Origin: Paractinoplanes deccanensis
GTDB taxonomy: Bacteria > Actinomycetota > Actinomycetes > Mycobacteriales > Micromonosporaceae
DNA: 64,000 nt
Assembly (NCBI RefSeq): GCF_016862115.1
Contig: NZ_BOMI01000082.1
Location: 1 to 64,000 of the forward strand
Direction: 5' to 3'
Part shown: one piece after another, positions 1-7,649 of the stretch
How the letters are laid out: each line of letters begins with the position of its first letter
Position numbering within the stretch: position 1 is the first letter of the stretch
The notes under the pieces: generated by a model
Seen by the model: only the letters and a program-made list of their open reading frames with translations
Told to the model about the DNA's origin: nothing
Database searches by the model: none
Position numbers and translations under genes: made by a program

Positions 1-105
1 AGCGGCTGCGGTCGGCCGCTAACGGTGCGGTCGGCCGATAACGGCCTCGGTCGGCTGATGACGGCAGTGGTCGGCCGATAAGCGGTGGCGGTCAGCCGAT
101 GATGG
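1..105. repeat. Tandem repeat of about 20 bp
   Basis: About five degenerate copies of a unit containing GGTCGGCCGATAACGG start near 10, 29, 49, 69 and 90. The spacing is 19-21 bp. The last copy runs into the stop codon of the EcfT gene, so the unit looks like a duplicated piece of that gene's 3' end. The array may continue upstream of the window. Confidence 0.75.
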
Positions 106-895
106 GGCGGAACAGGCCCAGCGCGATGCTCGTGCCCAGGGCGACCGCCGCCAGGGCCACGGCGCCGATCAGCAGCCAGGTGTCGGCGGTGGTGAAGATC
201 TGGCGGCGGGCGTGGGTGCGGGGGATGCCCGAGTCGAAGCCGCGGGCGTCCATGGCTGTGGCCAGCCGGCCGCCTCGGCGGAGGGCGCCGACCAGCAGGG
301 CGAAGGCCGTCGAGGTGAACAGGCGCAGGGCCGCGAAGGGGTTGCGGCCGGCGTCGACGCCGCGGGCTCGGCGGGCCAAGGTGATCATTTGCCACTCGTG
401 GTTGAGGAGGGGCAGGAGGCGGAACGCGGCCAGGGCGCCGATCGCGAAGCGGGCGGGGGCCTTCGCGTTCTGCACCAGGGAGTCGGCCAGGTCGGTCGGG
501 TCGGTGGTGGCGAAGACGATGACGCCGGGGACCGCGATCGCGAAGAGGCGCAGGATCAGGCCGAGCGCCGACACCAGCACGCCGGTCGTCACGTCGAACG
601 GGCCCAGGTCGAGCAGTAGCGTGCCGCCCCGGTCGGCGGCGAAGAGGACCATCGTGACCAGCAGGCCCAGCGACGCGACCAGCAGCGGCCACGCCCGCCG
701 GGCCAGGACGCCGAAGCGCACGCCGAACAGGGGCAGGACGGCCAGCTCGATGGCGAGCGCGATGGCGGGGGTGAGCGGGTCCAGCGTCGAGATCAGCGGC
801 AGCGTGAAGAGCAGCGCCGCGCCCAGCTTGGCCACGGGGTTGCGCCGGGCCAGGGGCGCCGCCGGGTCGGCGATCGGCTCCAGGACGAGGGTCAT
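92..895 (-). CDS. ykoC: ECF transporter transmembrane protein EcfT (CbiQ/YkoC family)
   Basis: This is the membrane-embedded coupling subunit of an energy-coupling-factor vitamin transporter. It passes ATPase movement to the substrate-binding S component. The protein of about 267 residues opens with the CbiQ-type segment ARRNPVAKLGAAL and has several hydrophobic helices. Two cytosolic coupling motifs of the Ala-Arg-Gly type are visible (ARRARGVD and MDARGFD). It is the third gene of a minus-strand set after the S component and the fused ATPase, under a TPP riboswitch, so the substrate is probably hydroxymethylpyrimidine or thiamine. I chose the ATG at 895 because it forms an ATGA overlap with the repeat-encoded ORF upstream. 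An in-frame GTG at 904 is the alternative. Confidence 0.9.
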   Translation of the reverse strand: MTLVLEPIADPAAPLARRNPVAKLGAALLFTLPLISTLDPLTPAIALAIELAVLPLFGVRFGVLARRAWPLLVASLGLLVTMVLFAADRGGTLLLDLGPFDVTTGVLVSALGLILRLFAIAVPGVIVFATTDPTDLADSLVQNAKAPARFAIGALAAFRLLPLLNHEWQMITLARRARGVDAGRNPFAALRLFTSTAFALLVGALRRGGRLATAMDARGFDSGIPRTHARRQIFTTADTWLLIGAVALAAVALGTSIALGLFRPIIG

Positions 896-1074
896 GCGCG
901 CCACCGGCGAGGGAGCGGGGTCATGGGCGCCGTCGGCGAGGGGAGCGGGGTCGTGTGCGCCGTCGGTGAGGGGAGCGGGGTCGTGTGCGCCGTCGGTGAG
1001 GGGAGCGGGGTCGTGTGCGCCATCCGCGAGGGGCGCAGGGTCGTGGGCGCCGTCGGCGAGGGGAGCGGGGTCAT
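892..1074 (-). CDS. Repeat-encoded 60-residue ORF linking ykoD and ykoC
   Basis: An ORF of 60 codons fills the space between the fused ATPase gene and EcfT. Its ATG (1074-1072) overlaps the ATPase stop as ATGA, and its TGA stop (894-892) overlaps the EcfT ATG as ATGA. It encodes a monotonous Pro/Thr/Ser/His sequence made of a ten-residue unit close to TTPLPSPTAH. I see no domain or signal peptide. It may be translated only to carry ribosomes from one gene to the next. It may also be a passive product of repeat expansion. No function is assigned. Confidence 0.4.
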   Translation of the reverse strand: MTPLPSPTAPTTLRPSRMAHTTPLPSPTAHTTPLPSPTAHTTPLPSPTAPMTPLPRRWRA

Positions 1075-1090
1075 ATGCGCCGCCGGCGGG
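911..1090. repeat. 30-bp tandem repeat, six copies
   Basis: Six copies of a 30-bp unit start exactly at 911, 941, 971, 1001, 1031 and 1061, each beginning GGGAGCGGGG or a near match. The period is a multiple of three, so a minus-strand frame stays open through the array. The segment 891-910, which holds the EcfT start, is a diverged further copy. The array therefore looks like duplication of the original ATGA junction between ykoD and ykoC. Confidence 0.9.
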
Positions 1091-2495
1091 GGAGCGGGTC
1101 GGGCAAGCGGGGCGTGCCCAGCGGGAACGTGCGGTCGGCGAGCGTCTGCACGAAGTCGTCGTCGTGGGTGACGGCCACGACCGCGTGGCCGTCGTCGCGC
1201 AGGGTCGCCAGGAGCGTGACCAGTTCGATCCACGTGCGCCGGTCCTGGCCGAACGTCGGCTCGTCCAGCACCAGCAGCCGCGGCGCCGTGGCCAGCGCCG
1301 TCGCCACGCTCAGCCGGCGCGCCTCGCCGCCGGAGAGGGTGTACGGGTTGGCGGCCGCCAGCTTTGTCAGGCACAGCCGGTCGAGCAGGTCGTCGATCAC
1401 CGTCTGGTCGAAGCGGCCGAGCCGGCGCGGGCCGACCGCCAGCTCGTCGGCGACGCGCGACGTGACGAACTGGTGTTCCGGGTTCTGGAAGACCGAGCCG
1501 ATGCGCCCGGTCAGCGTGGCGGCCCGCCAGCGGTGCGGCGGTTTCGGGTCGCCGAAGCCCTGGATCCGGCCGCCGGTGGGCGCGAGCAGGCCGCCGAGCA
1601 GCAGGGCCAGCGTCGACTTGCCCGCGCCGTTCGGGCCGGTCACGGCGAGGACCTCGCCCTCGCCCACGCCCAACGACACCGGGGAGAGCCGGCCCGCCAC
1701 GGCCGCGTCCTCAGCTCGTACCAGCGAGGGGTTGGCCGTTGATCGTGATTTGAGCGGGGGAATCGTGAAGCCGGGCACCCAGACGCCCTCGTCGGCGAGG
1801 CGATCGCCGTAGGCGGCGAACACCAGCTCGGGCGCGCCGTCGGCCCGGATGCCGCCGCCCGGCTCCAGCACCACCACGCGGTCGACCAGGGGCAGGGCCT
1901 CGGCCACCCGGTGCTCCACGATGATCATCGAGGAGTCCTGGTCGTGGGAGCGCTCGATGGCCTCCCGGACCAGCGTGGCGCCGTCCGGGTCGAGGTTGGC
2001 GGTCGGCTCGTCGAGCAGCAGCAGCCGGGGGTGCAGGGCGAGCACCCCGGCCAGGGCGAGCCGCTGCGCCTCGCCGCCGGAGAGCGCCGCGGTCGAGCGG
2101 ATGATCGGGTAGGGGAAGCCGACGCGGTCGAGCGCGTCGCTGACCCGCGGCCAGATGTCGGCCGCCGGCACGCCGCGATTTTCCAGGCCGAACGCCACGT
2201 CGTCGCCGCTGCGGGCCATCACCAGCTGGGTCTGCGGGTCCTGGAAGAGGATGCCGACCCGGTCGCGGGCCTTGCGCGGGTCGAGCCCGTCGATCTCGAT
2301 GGTGCCCTCGGACTCGCCGGAGTCCTCGGGGAGCAGGCCGGCGAGCGCGGCGAGCAGGGTGCTCTTGCCGGCGCCCGAGGGGCCGAGCAGGAGCACCCGC
2401 TCACCGTGCGCGATCCGCAGGTCGACGTCGCGGACGGCCCAGGCGCGGCGGCCCGCGTGCCGCCAGCCGAAACCGCGGAGGACGACCTCACTCAT
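1071..2495 (-). CDS. ykoD: ECF transporter ATP-binding protein, two fused ATPase domains (YkoD-like)
   Basis: This single chain of 474 residues carries both nucleotide-binding domains of an ECF transporter and powers vitamin uptake at the inner face of the membrane. Domain 1 has Walker A GPSGAGKST near residue 38, signature LSGGEAQ and Walker B LLLLDEPTANLD. Domain 2 repeats the set with GPNGAGKST near residue 285, LSGGEARR and LLVLDEPTFGQD. Fused A-A' ATPases are typical of YkoD-type systems. It lies 18 bp downstream of the ykoE-like gene on the same strand and overlaps the repeat ORF leading to EcfT, so the three genes form one riboswitch-controlled operon. Confidence 0.95.
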   Translation of the reverse strand: MSEVVLRGFGWRHAGRRAWAVRDVDLRIAHGERVLLLGPSGAGKSTLLAALAGLLPEDSGESEGTIEIDGLDPRKARDRVGILFQDPQTQLVMARSGDDVAFGLENRGVPAADIWPRVSDALDRVGFPYPIIRSTAALSGGEAQRLALAGVLALHPRLLLLDEPTANLDPDGATLVREAIERSHDQDSSMIIVEHRVAEALPLVDRVVVLEPGGGIRADGAPELVFAAYGDRLADEGVWVPGFTIPPLKSRSTANPSLVRAEDAAVAGRLSPVSLGVGEGEVLAVTGPNGAGKSTLALLLGGLLAPTGGRIQGFGDPKPPHRWRAATLTGRIGSVFQNPEHQFVTSRVADELAVGPRRLGRFDQTVIDDLLDRLCLTKLAAANPYTLSGGEARRLSVATALATAPRLLVLDEPTFGQDRRTWIELVTLLATLRDDGHAVVAVTHDDDFVQTLADRTFPLGTPRLPDPLPRRRRI

Positions 2496-2513
2496 GTCTG
2501 GAATGAGACCAGA

Positions 2514-3092
2514 TCAGACGAGCGCGCGCGAACGCCCCGCCGCGAACCGGTCGAGCACGCCGGTCTGCGCCAGCGCGCGGGTCAGCGCCACGCTGCCGAA
2601 GCCGGCGATGACCAGCGACGACGCCGCGGTGATCAGGATGTACCAGATGCGCATGGTGGCCCACGACGTGCCGCCGTACCAGACGAAGGCGTCGTAGACG
2701 GACGCCACCACGCCCGCCGCCGTGGCCGCGAGCAGCGCCACCGGCAGGCGGTAGACCTTGTAGGCGAAGGCGGCGAAGACGGCCTCCGCGCCGAGCGCCT
2801 CCAGCGGGCCCTGGATGATCAGCGTCCAGCCCCAGCTCGTGCCGATCGCGGCGGAGACCAGCGAGGCGAGCGAGAGGGTGTAGAAGGCGGCGCCCGGCTT
2901 GCGCACGATCAGCGCGCCGAGCACGGCCGGCACGAGCCACACGCCGTAGATGACGGCCCGGCCGGGCAGCGGGATGGCGTCGGCGGGGCCGTTCCAGAGC
3001 AGGCCCCACGCCCAGAAGATCACGCCGAACGCGACGGCGATGATCGAGGCGATCACGATGTCGATCGTGCGCCACCGATTGGTGGTTTTCAT
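2514..3092 (-). CDS. ykoE: ECF transporter substrate-binding component YkoE
   Basis: This 192-residue integral membrane protein has about five or six hydrophobic helices and no soluble domain, as expected for the S component that binds the vitamin. The N-terminal segment RWRTIDIVIASIIAVAFGV and the WNGPADAIPLPGR loop fit the YkoE family, linked to hydroxymethylpyrimidine/thiamine uptake. The ATG at 3092 is preceded by a strong Shine-Dalgarno GGGAGG at 3104-3099. That ribosome site is inside a hairpin downstream of a TPP riboswitch. Much longer in-frame readings run back through the riboswitch and are not credible. Confidence 0.93.
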   Translation of the reverse strand: MKTTNRWRTIDIVIASIIAVAFGVIFWAWGLLWNGPADAIPLPGRAVIYGVWLVPAVLGALIVRKPGAAFYTLSLASLVSAAIGTSWGWTLIIQGPLEALGAEAVFAAFAYKVYRLPVALLAATAAGVVASVYDAFVWYGGTSWATMRIWYILITAASSLVIAGFGSVALTRALAQTGVLDRFAAGRSRALV

Positions 3093-3098
3093 GGTGAA

Positions 3099-3120
3099 CC
3101 TCCCGATTTGTACCGGGAGG
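3099..3120 (-). promoter_or_regulatory. Hairpin sequestering the ykoE ribosome-binding site
   Basis: In the minus-strand transcript CCTCCCG (3120-3114) pairs perfectly with CGGGAGG (3105-3099) across an 8-nt loop. The 3' arm contains the Shine-Dalgarno of ykoE. This is an anti-SD/SD switch, so the riboswitch probably blocks translation when TPP is bound. There is no run of U after it that would suggest transcription termination. Confidence 0.75.
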
Positions 3121-3162
3121 AGACGCACGCCGTGGTCACGGCGCGGCTGGAGGATCGACCGA

Positions 3163-3243
3163 ACTTCCTGCGCTGGCATTACCCAGATCAGGTACGAGGG
3201 TCTGCGGTCGCCCGCACTCTCAGCGCTGTGCGCTCCCCTGTCC
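3163..3243 (-). promoter_or_regulatory. TPP (thiamine pyrophosphate) riboswitch
   Basis: On the minus strand the conserved THI-element blocks are clear: a GGGGAGC start near 3239, then GCUGAGAG, then ACCUGAUCUGG and GUAAUGCCAGCG ending near 3170. These form the pyrimidine- and diphosphate-sensing arms of the TPP aptamer. The element lies between the likely promoter and the ykoE hairpin, so thiamine status would control the ECF operon. A small inverted repeat at 3128-3143 follows the aptamer and may be part of the switching region. Confidence 0.95.
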
Positions 3244-3309
3244 GATTGCACTAGTTTCGATGACGCTAACACCGGATTCGCTTTTCGCACATCGAGGGAG
3301 TGATCACAT

Positions 3310-4128
3310 ATGGAGGTCAAGGCCCGGGGACTGACGTTCGACGTGTACGAGGGCGGCCCGGACGACGGTGAGCCGGTCCTGCTGCTGCACGGCTTCCCGC
3401 AGGACCACCGCGAGTTCGACCTCCTCGCGCCGCGGCTGCACGAGGCCGGTCTGCGGACGTACGCGATGGACCAGCGCGGCACCTCGCCCGGCGCGCGGCC
3501 GGCGGACGTCGGCGCGTACCGGATCACCGAGGCCGTCGCCGACGCGATCGGCGTGCTCGACGCGCTCGGCCTGGAATCCGCGCACGTCATCGGCCACGAC
3601 TGGGGCGCGAACGTCGGCTGGCTGCTCGCCGCCTGGCATCCCGAGCGGGTGCGCACGCTCACCGCCGTCTCCGTGCCGCACCCCAAGGCGCTGCGGCTCG
3701 CGCTGCGGGTCCGGCCCGCCCAGCGAGCGCGGCTGGCGTACTTCAAGGTCTTCCAGTCGCGGGTCGCCGAGCGGATGCTGCTCGCCCGGGACGCGGCGAT
3801 GCTGCGGTTGATGCTGCGGCCGATCGGGGAGCGGGCCCAGCTCTACGTCGACGCGAACCGCGAGCCGGCGCGCCTGACCGGCGGCCTCAACTGGTACCGG
3901 GCGTTCACCGCCGACCAGATGGCCGACGTACGGCTGATCAGCGTGCCCACCACGTACGTCTGGAGTGACAAAGACGGCGTGGTCTCGCTGACCGCGGCCC
4001 TGCGCACCCGCGATTGGGTCGACGCCGATTACCAGATGGTCGCTATGCGCGGTATCAGCCACTGGATCCCGGAACAGGCCGCCTCCGCGCTCGCCGGCGC
4101 AGCCCTCTCCCGTATCCAGGGAGTTTGA
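3310..4128 (+). CDS. Alpha/beta hydrolase, epoxide hydrolase-like
   Basis: This 272-residue cytosolic alpha/beta-hydrolase has an oxyanion motif HGFP at residues 27-30. Its nucleophile elbow GHDWGA places Asp97 where serine hydrolases carry Ser. A late Asp (220 or 222) and His251 in GISHW complete the triad. An Asp nucleophile points to epoxide hydrolase or haloalkane dehalogenase chemistry, and the sequence context fits epoxide hydrolase better. The substrate is unknown. It is transcribed divergently from the riboswitch operon. The ATG at 3310 has GAGGGAG about 10 bases upstream. Confidence 0.88.
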   Translation: MEVKARGLTFDVYEGGPDDGEPVLLLHGFPQDHREFDLLAPRLHEAGLRTYAMDQRGTSPGARPADVGAYRITEAVADAIGVLDALGLESAHVIGHDWGANVGWLLAAWHPERVRTLTAVSVPHPKALRLALRVRPAQRARLAYFKVFQSRVAERMLLARDAAMLRLMLRPIGERAQLYVDANREPARLTGGLNWYRAFTADQMADVRLISVPTTYVWSDKDGVVSLTAALRTRDWVDADYQMVAMRGISHWIPEQAASALAGAALSRIQGV

Positions 4129-4159
4129 TTCGCGTTCACCTTGGGGTATCCGACGCGGC

Positions 4160-4699
4160 ATGGCACCCGAGAAGCCGCGGATGAAAGACGAGACCGAGAA
4201 GCAGCGCTGGGACCGCAACTTCGCCGACCTCCTCCAGGAGCTCCGCGTCGCGCAGACCGGCATCCAGATCCTCTTCGCCTTCCTGCTGACCCTGCCGTTC
4301 AGCAGCGGCTTCCCCAAGGTCACCCAATTCCAGAAGGACACGTACGTCGTCGCGCTGCTCGCCGCGGCCGGCGCCACCGCGATGATCATCGCGCCGGTCG
4401 CCTTCCACCGCGCGCTGTTCCGCCAGGGCCGCAAGCCCGAGCTCGTCCGCTACGCCCACCGCATGGCGAGCGGCGGCCTCGCCTTCCTGCTCGTCTCGAT
4501 GGTCGCCAGCGTCCTGCTGATCACCGACTTCATCCTGGCCCGGCCGATCGCCTTCATCTTCAGCGCGCTCACCGCGATCTTCTTCGTGACCTTCTGGGCC
4601 GGCATCCCGTGGCTGCGCCGCAACTGGATCGAGGACGACAGCGAGGACGCGGACTACGCACAGGCTAGCGGCGAGAGCCCCGCAGACCGAGACGCCTGA
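4160..4699 (+). CDS. DUF6328 family membrane protein
   Basis: This protein of 179 residues has a conserved N-terminal stretch around LQELRVAQTGIQILFAFLL followed by four likely transmembrane helices near residues 38-55, 65-82, 108-126 and 132-150. The tail is acidic. The pattern matches the DUF6328 family, common in actinobacteria and functionally uncharacterised. It follows the hydrolase by 31 bp on the same strand and may be cotranscribed. Its 3' end overlaps the convergent gene by 35 bp. Confidence 0.85.
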   Translation: MAPEKPRMKDETEKQRWDRNFADLLQELRVAQTGIQILFAFLLTLPFSSGFPKVTQFQKDTYVVALLAAAGATAMIIAPVAFHRALFRQGRKPELVRYAHRMASGGLAFLLVSMVASVLLITDFILARPIAFIFSALTAIFFVTFWAGIPWLRRNWIEDDSEDADYAQASGESPADRDA

Positions 4700-5273
4700 G
4701 CTCGAGCTCGGCCAGCGCGTCGACCGCCTCGGCGTCACCGTTGCGCCAGCTCTGGGCGATGTCGGGGCCGAGCCTGGCGAGCCGGTTGAGTGGCTGGCTC
4801 GCCAGGGCCCGCAGCGCCAGCAGGTCACGGCCGGCGGGCTCGTCGCGCACGGCGGTGGCGACCCCGGCCCGGCGGATCCAGCGCACGCGCAGCGGCAGCC
4901 ACACGAACAGCACCAGCGCCAGGGGCACGGCGACCGCGGCCAGCGCCACGATGACCGCCATCCGGCCGACGACCTCCTGCTGCTGGCGGCCGGCCTCGGC
5001 CAGGTTGCGGGCCGCGTCGGCGGCCCCGGCGAACGGCTTGACCAGCTGGTCGCCGACGAGCGGCACCTGGCCGACCTTGCCGCCGGCGTCGGAGAGGTTG
5101 TCGGCTATGCCGCCGCCGGCGCTCTCCAGCTTCGCGCCGGGCACGCCCAGCTTCTCGACCATGTCGTGCACCCACAGGCCGGCGCGGACCCAGAGGTAGA
5201 CCCAGATCACCACGACGACGTCGGTGATCAGCTGGCGGACGGCGGTGGGAACCCTGTCGGCGTAGAGCTTCAC
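4665..5273 (-). CDS. Hypothetical two-helix membrane protein
   Basis: I do not recognise this 202-residue protein. It has one hydrophobic segment near residues 14-34 and a second near 105-128. Between them is a Gly/Ala-rich extracytoplasmic-looking stretch with KVGQVPLVGDQLVKPFAGAA. After the second helix comes a basic-acidic cytosolic tail of about 70 residues. This looks like a small actinobacterial inner-membrane protein with no catalytic motif. It overlaps the convergent DUF6328 gene and lies just downstream of the zinc-responsive genes, separated from zur by 24 bp, but nothing links it to zinc. Confidence 0.8.
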   Translation of the reverse strand: MKLYADRVPTAVRQLITDVVVVIWVYLWVRAGLWVHDMVEKLGVPGAKLESAGGGIADNLSDAGGKVGQVPLVGDQLVKPFAGAADAARNLAEAGRQQQEVVGRMAVIVALAAVAVPLALVLFVWLPLRVRWIRRAGVATAVRDEPAGRDLLALRALASQPLNRLARLGPDIAQSWRNGDAEAVDALAELELRRLGLRGSRR

Positions 5274-5297
5274 GCGGTCAGCGTCCCATGTGTCCGC

Positions 5298-5702
5298 TCA
5301 GCCGGCGCTCCCGGCGCAGTCCGGGCACGTTCCGAAGATCTCCATCGTGTGCGAGACGTCGACGAAGCCGTGCTTGCCGGCCACCTTCTCGGCCCACGAC
5401 TCGACCGCCGGGCCCTCGACCTCGACCGCGCGGCCGCACGAGCGGCACACCAGGTGGTGATGGTGGCCCTGGCTGCACCGCCGGTAGAGGTGCTCGCCGC
5501 CGGGCGGGCGCATCACGTCGATCTCGCCGGCGTCGGCCAGGCCCTGCAACGTGCGGTAGACGGTCGTCAGGCCCACCCGCTCGCCGCGCTCCCGCAGGAT
5601 GGCGTGCAGTTCCTGGGCGCTGTTGAAGCCCTCGGTCTCGGCCAGCACCGCGCTGACCGCGCTGCGCTGCTTGGTGTTGCGCTGCTGACTCTCGGCGCTC
5701 AC
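5298..5702 (-). CDS. zur: Fur family transcriptional regulator, probably zinc uptake regulator Zur
   Basis: This 134-residue Fur-family repressor has an N-terminal winged helix (GLTTVYRTLQGLADAGEI near residues 44-61). It also has a His-rich hinge GHHHHLVC at 79-86. Paired cysteines CRSC (86-89) and CPDC (126-129) form the usual structural zinc site. It is the last gene of the znu operon and starts with a GTG overlapping the arsR stop (GTGA), so it probably acts as Zur, repressing the operon through the operator at 8573-8591 when zinc is plentiful. Fur or Nur roles cannot be excluded from sequence alone, but the context favours zinc. Confidence 0.9.
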   Translation of the reverse strand: MSAESQQRNTKQRSAVSAVLAETEGFNSAQELHAILRERGERVGLTTVYRTLQGLADAGEIDVMRPPGGEHLYRRCSQGHHHHLVCRSCGRAVEVEGPAVESWAEKVAGKHGFVDVSHTMEIFGTCPDCAGSAG

Positions 5703-5998
5703 GATCGAACCTCCCTCGCATGGCTCACGGCGTCGGCCACGATGTGCGCGACGTGCTCATCCACCAGGGAGTATGCGATCTCCCTGCCGCGTCGTGCACC
5801 TCGCACGACGCCTGCTCCGCGCAGCACGCGCAGATGCTGGGACACCAACGGCTGCGGCGCACCGAGCTTCTCCACCAGCTCGTGCACGCAGCGCTCGCCG
5901 GCGCCCAGCTCCGCGACGATCGCGACGCGGATCGGCGCGGAGAGTGCCCGCAGCAGCTCTCCGGCCGACTCGTACGCCTCATATCCCGACATTCTCAC
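5699..5998 (-). CDS. ArsR/SmtB family metal-responsive repressor
   Basis: This 99-residue winged-helix protein has a typical ArsR recognition helix region (APQPLVSQHLRVLRGAGVV near residues 47-65). Its C-terminal helix has Asp/His positions (DEHVAHIVADAVSHA), the kind of alpha-5 zinc site seen in SmtB-type sensors. The GTG start at 5998 overlaps the znuB stop as GTGA, and its own stop overlaps the zur start as GTGA. An SmtB-like repressor directly before zur is also known in mycobacteria, where zinc relieves SmtB repression of zur. The same relay is plausible here. Confidence 0.88.
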   Translation of the reverse strand: MRMSGYEAYESAGELLRALSAPIRVAIVAELGAGERCVHELVEKLGAPQPLVSQHLRVLRGAGVVRGARRGREIAYSLVDEHVAHIVADAVSHAREVRS

Positions 5999-6864
5999 GC
6001 CTTCTGGAGGACGACGTCCGGGGGCTCCACCTCGCGCGGCGGCTGACTGCGGCGGCGCATCATCCGCCAGGCGGCGCTGCCGACGGCGATCGCGACGAAG
6101 AGCGCCAGGGCCAGGATCACCGTGGTCGCGCCGGGCGGGGTGTCCACCTCGGCCGAGAAGATCACCCCGGCGCCGGCCGCGCCGACCCCGATCGCCATGG
6201 CCGCCGCCATCGTGCCGCGGAAGCCGCGCGTGACCTGCTGCGCCGCGGCGACCGGGATGACCATCAGGGCCGAGACGAGCAGCAGCCCGACCGTGCGCAT
6301 CGCGATGGTCACGGTCACCGCGGTGGTCACGGCCATCAGCAGATTGAGGGTACGCACGGGAAGGCCGCTCACCCTCGCGTACTCCTCGTCGTTGCAGACC
6401 GCGAACAGCGCCGGCCGCAAGCCCAGCATCGCGATCAGCACCAGCGCGCCGAGGACGCCGATCAGCACGATGTCCGTGGGCGACGTCGTGATCAGCGAGC
6501 CGAACAGGTACTGGATGAGGCTGTTGCTGCTCGCGTCGTCGGAGAGGGACACCAGCACCACGCCGCCGGCGATGCCGCCGTAGAAGAGCAGGGCCAGCGC
6601 CAGGTCGCCGGAGGTGCGGCCGCGCTCGCGGATCAGCTCCACGCCGATCGCGCCGATCGCCGAGACGATCACCGCGGCCAGCACAGGGGACTGGTTGAGC
6701 AGCAGGCCCACGCCGACGCCGGTGAGCGCGACGTGACCGATGCCGTCGCCGATCAGCGACAGCCGGCGCTGCACCAGGTAGATGCCGAGCGACGGCGCGG
6801 CCAGGCCGATGATCAGCGCGCCGATCATCGCCCGGATCATGAAGTCGTACTGGAAGAGATCCAT
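5995..6864 (-). CDS. znuB: Zinc ABC transporter permease ZnuB
   Basis: This membrane permease of 289 residues has about eight or nine hydrophobic helices and the ABC-3 family pattern, including an early SLIGDGIGHVALTGVGVG segment that contacts the ATPase. It forms the channel for Zn2+ import with ZnuC and receives metal from ZnuA. The ATG at 6864 lies 2 bp downstream of the znuC stop codon. Longer readings upstream in the same frame overlap znuC and are spurious. Its stop overlaps the arsR start. Confidence 0.94.
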   Translation of the reverse strand: MDLFQYDFMIRAMIGALIIGLAAPSLGIYLVQRRLSLIGDGIGHVALTGVGVGLLLNQSPVLAAVIVSAIGAIGVELIRERGRTSGDLALALLFYGGIAGGVVLVSLSDDASSNSLIQYLFGSLITTSPTDIVLIGVLGALVLIAMLGLRPALFAVCNDEEYARVSGLPVRTLNLLMAVTTAVTVTIAMRTVGLLLVSALMVIPVAAAQQVTRGFRGTMAAAMAIGVGAAGAGVIFSAEVDTPPGATTVILALALFVAIAVGSAAWRMMRRRSQPPREVEPPDVVLQKA

Positions 6865-6866
6865 TC

Positions 6867-7649
6867 TTAGTTCGCTGCCATCCGGTCCGTGGGGGCCCAC
6901 TCGCAGATGCCGGCGGCGGGCTGGACGGCGTGCGGGTGCACGTGGTCGTGGTCCGGCTCGGCGTGGTGCCCGGCCGGCTCCGGGGGCGCGCCCTCGTAGG
7001 CGATGCGGCCCTCGTGCACCACCACGGCGCGGTCGATCAGCGGTCGCAGCGGGCCGAGCTCGTGCGCCACCAGCAGGATCGTGCCGCCGTTGTCGCCGAA
7101 GCGGCGCAGCGACGCGGCGAACGCCTCCTGGCTGGCCGCGTCCACACCCGCGGTGGGCTCGTCCAGCACCAGCAGGTCGGGCTTGCCGGCCAGCGCGCGG
7201 GCGATCAGCGTGCGCTGCTGCTGGCCGCCGGAGAGCGTGGCGACGGGGTCGTCGGCGCGGTCGAGCAGGCCCACGTCGGCCAGCGCGTCGCGCACGGCGT
7301 CGCGGTCGGCGGCGCCGGGCAGCCGGAAGATCCCGCGGCGCGCCAGCCGGCCCGAGGCGACCACCTCGCCGACCGTGGCCGGCACCCCGCTGCCGGCGCC
7401 GAGGCGCTGCGGCACGTAGCCCACCCGGGCCCACTGCCTGAAGCGGCGCTGCGGCGTCTCGAACAGGTCGATCTCGCCGCGGGCGATCGGCACGAGACCC
7501 AGGACGGTACGGATCAGAGTGGACTTCCCGGAGCCGTTCGCCCCCAGGATCGCGACGACCTCCTTGCGGTCGACGCTCAGCGAGACGTCGTGCAGGATCT
7601 CGCGGCCCTCATATCCGACGGCCAGATGGCGTACGTCGACGATGCTCAT
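6867..7649 (-). CDS. znuC: Zinc ABC transporter ATP-binding protein ZnuC
   Basis: This 260-residue ABC ATPase has Walker A GANGSGKST near residue 36, signature LSGGQQQR, Walker B LLVLDEPTAGVD and an H-loop VAHEL. It supplies energy to ZnuB. The C-terminus carries a short His-rich tail (GHHAEPDHDHVHPHA), a metal-binding extension seen in some zinc transporters. The ATG at 7649 overlaps the znuA TGA as ATGA. Confidence 0.94.
   Translation of the reverse strand: MSIVDVRHLAVGYEGREILHDVSLSVDRKEVVAILGANGSGKSTLIRTVLGLVPIARGEIDLFETPQRRFRQWARVGYVPQRLGAGSGVPATVGEVVASGRLARRGIFRLPGAADRDAVRDALADVGLLDRADDPVATLSGGQQQRTLIARALAGKPDLLVLDEPTAGVDAASQEAFAASLRRFGDNGGTILLVAHELGPLRPLIDRAVVVHEGRIAYEGAPPEPAGHHAEPDHDHVHPHAVQPAAGICEWAPTDRMAAN

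Noticed and set aside
99-1742. Long plus-strand ORF over the ykoC-ykoD region
   Set aside because: It is an Arg/Ala/Ser-rich shadow of real minus-strand genes, with no domain.
5995-7434. Long minus-strand reading that would fuse extra sequence onto ZnuB
   Set aside because: The extra N-terminal part overlaps znuC in a shifted frame and has no family pattern; only the part from 6864 is ZnuB.
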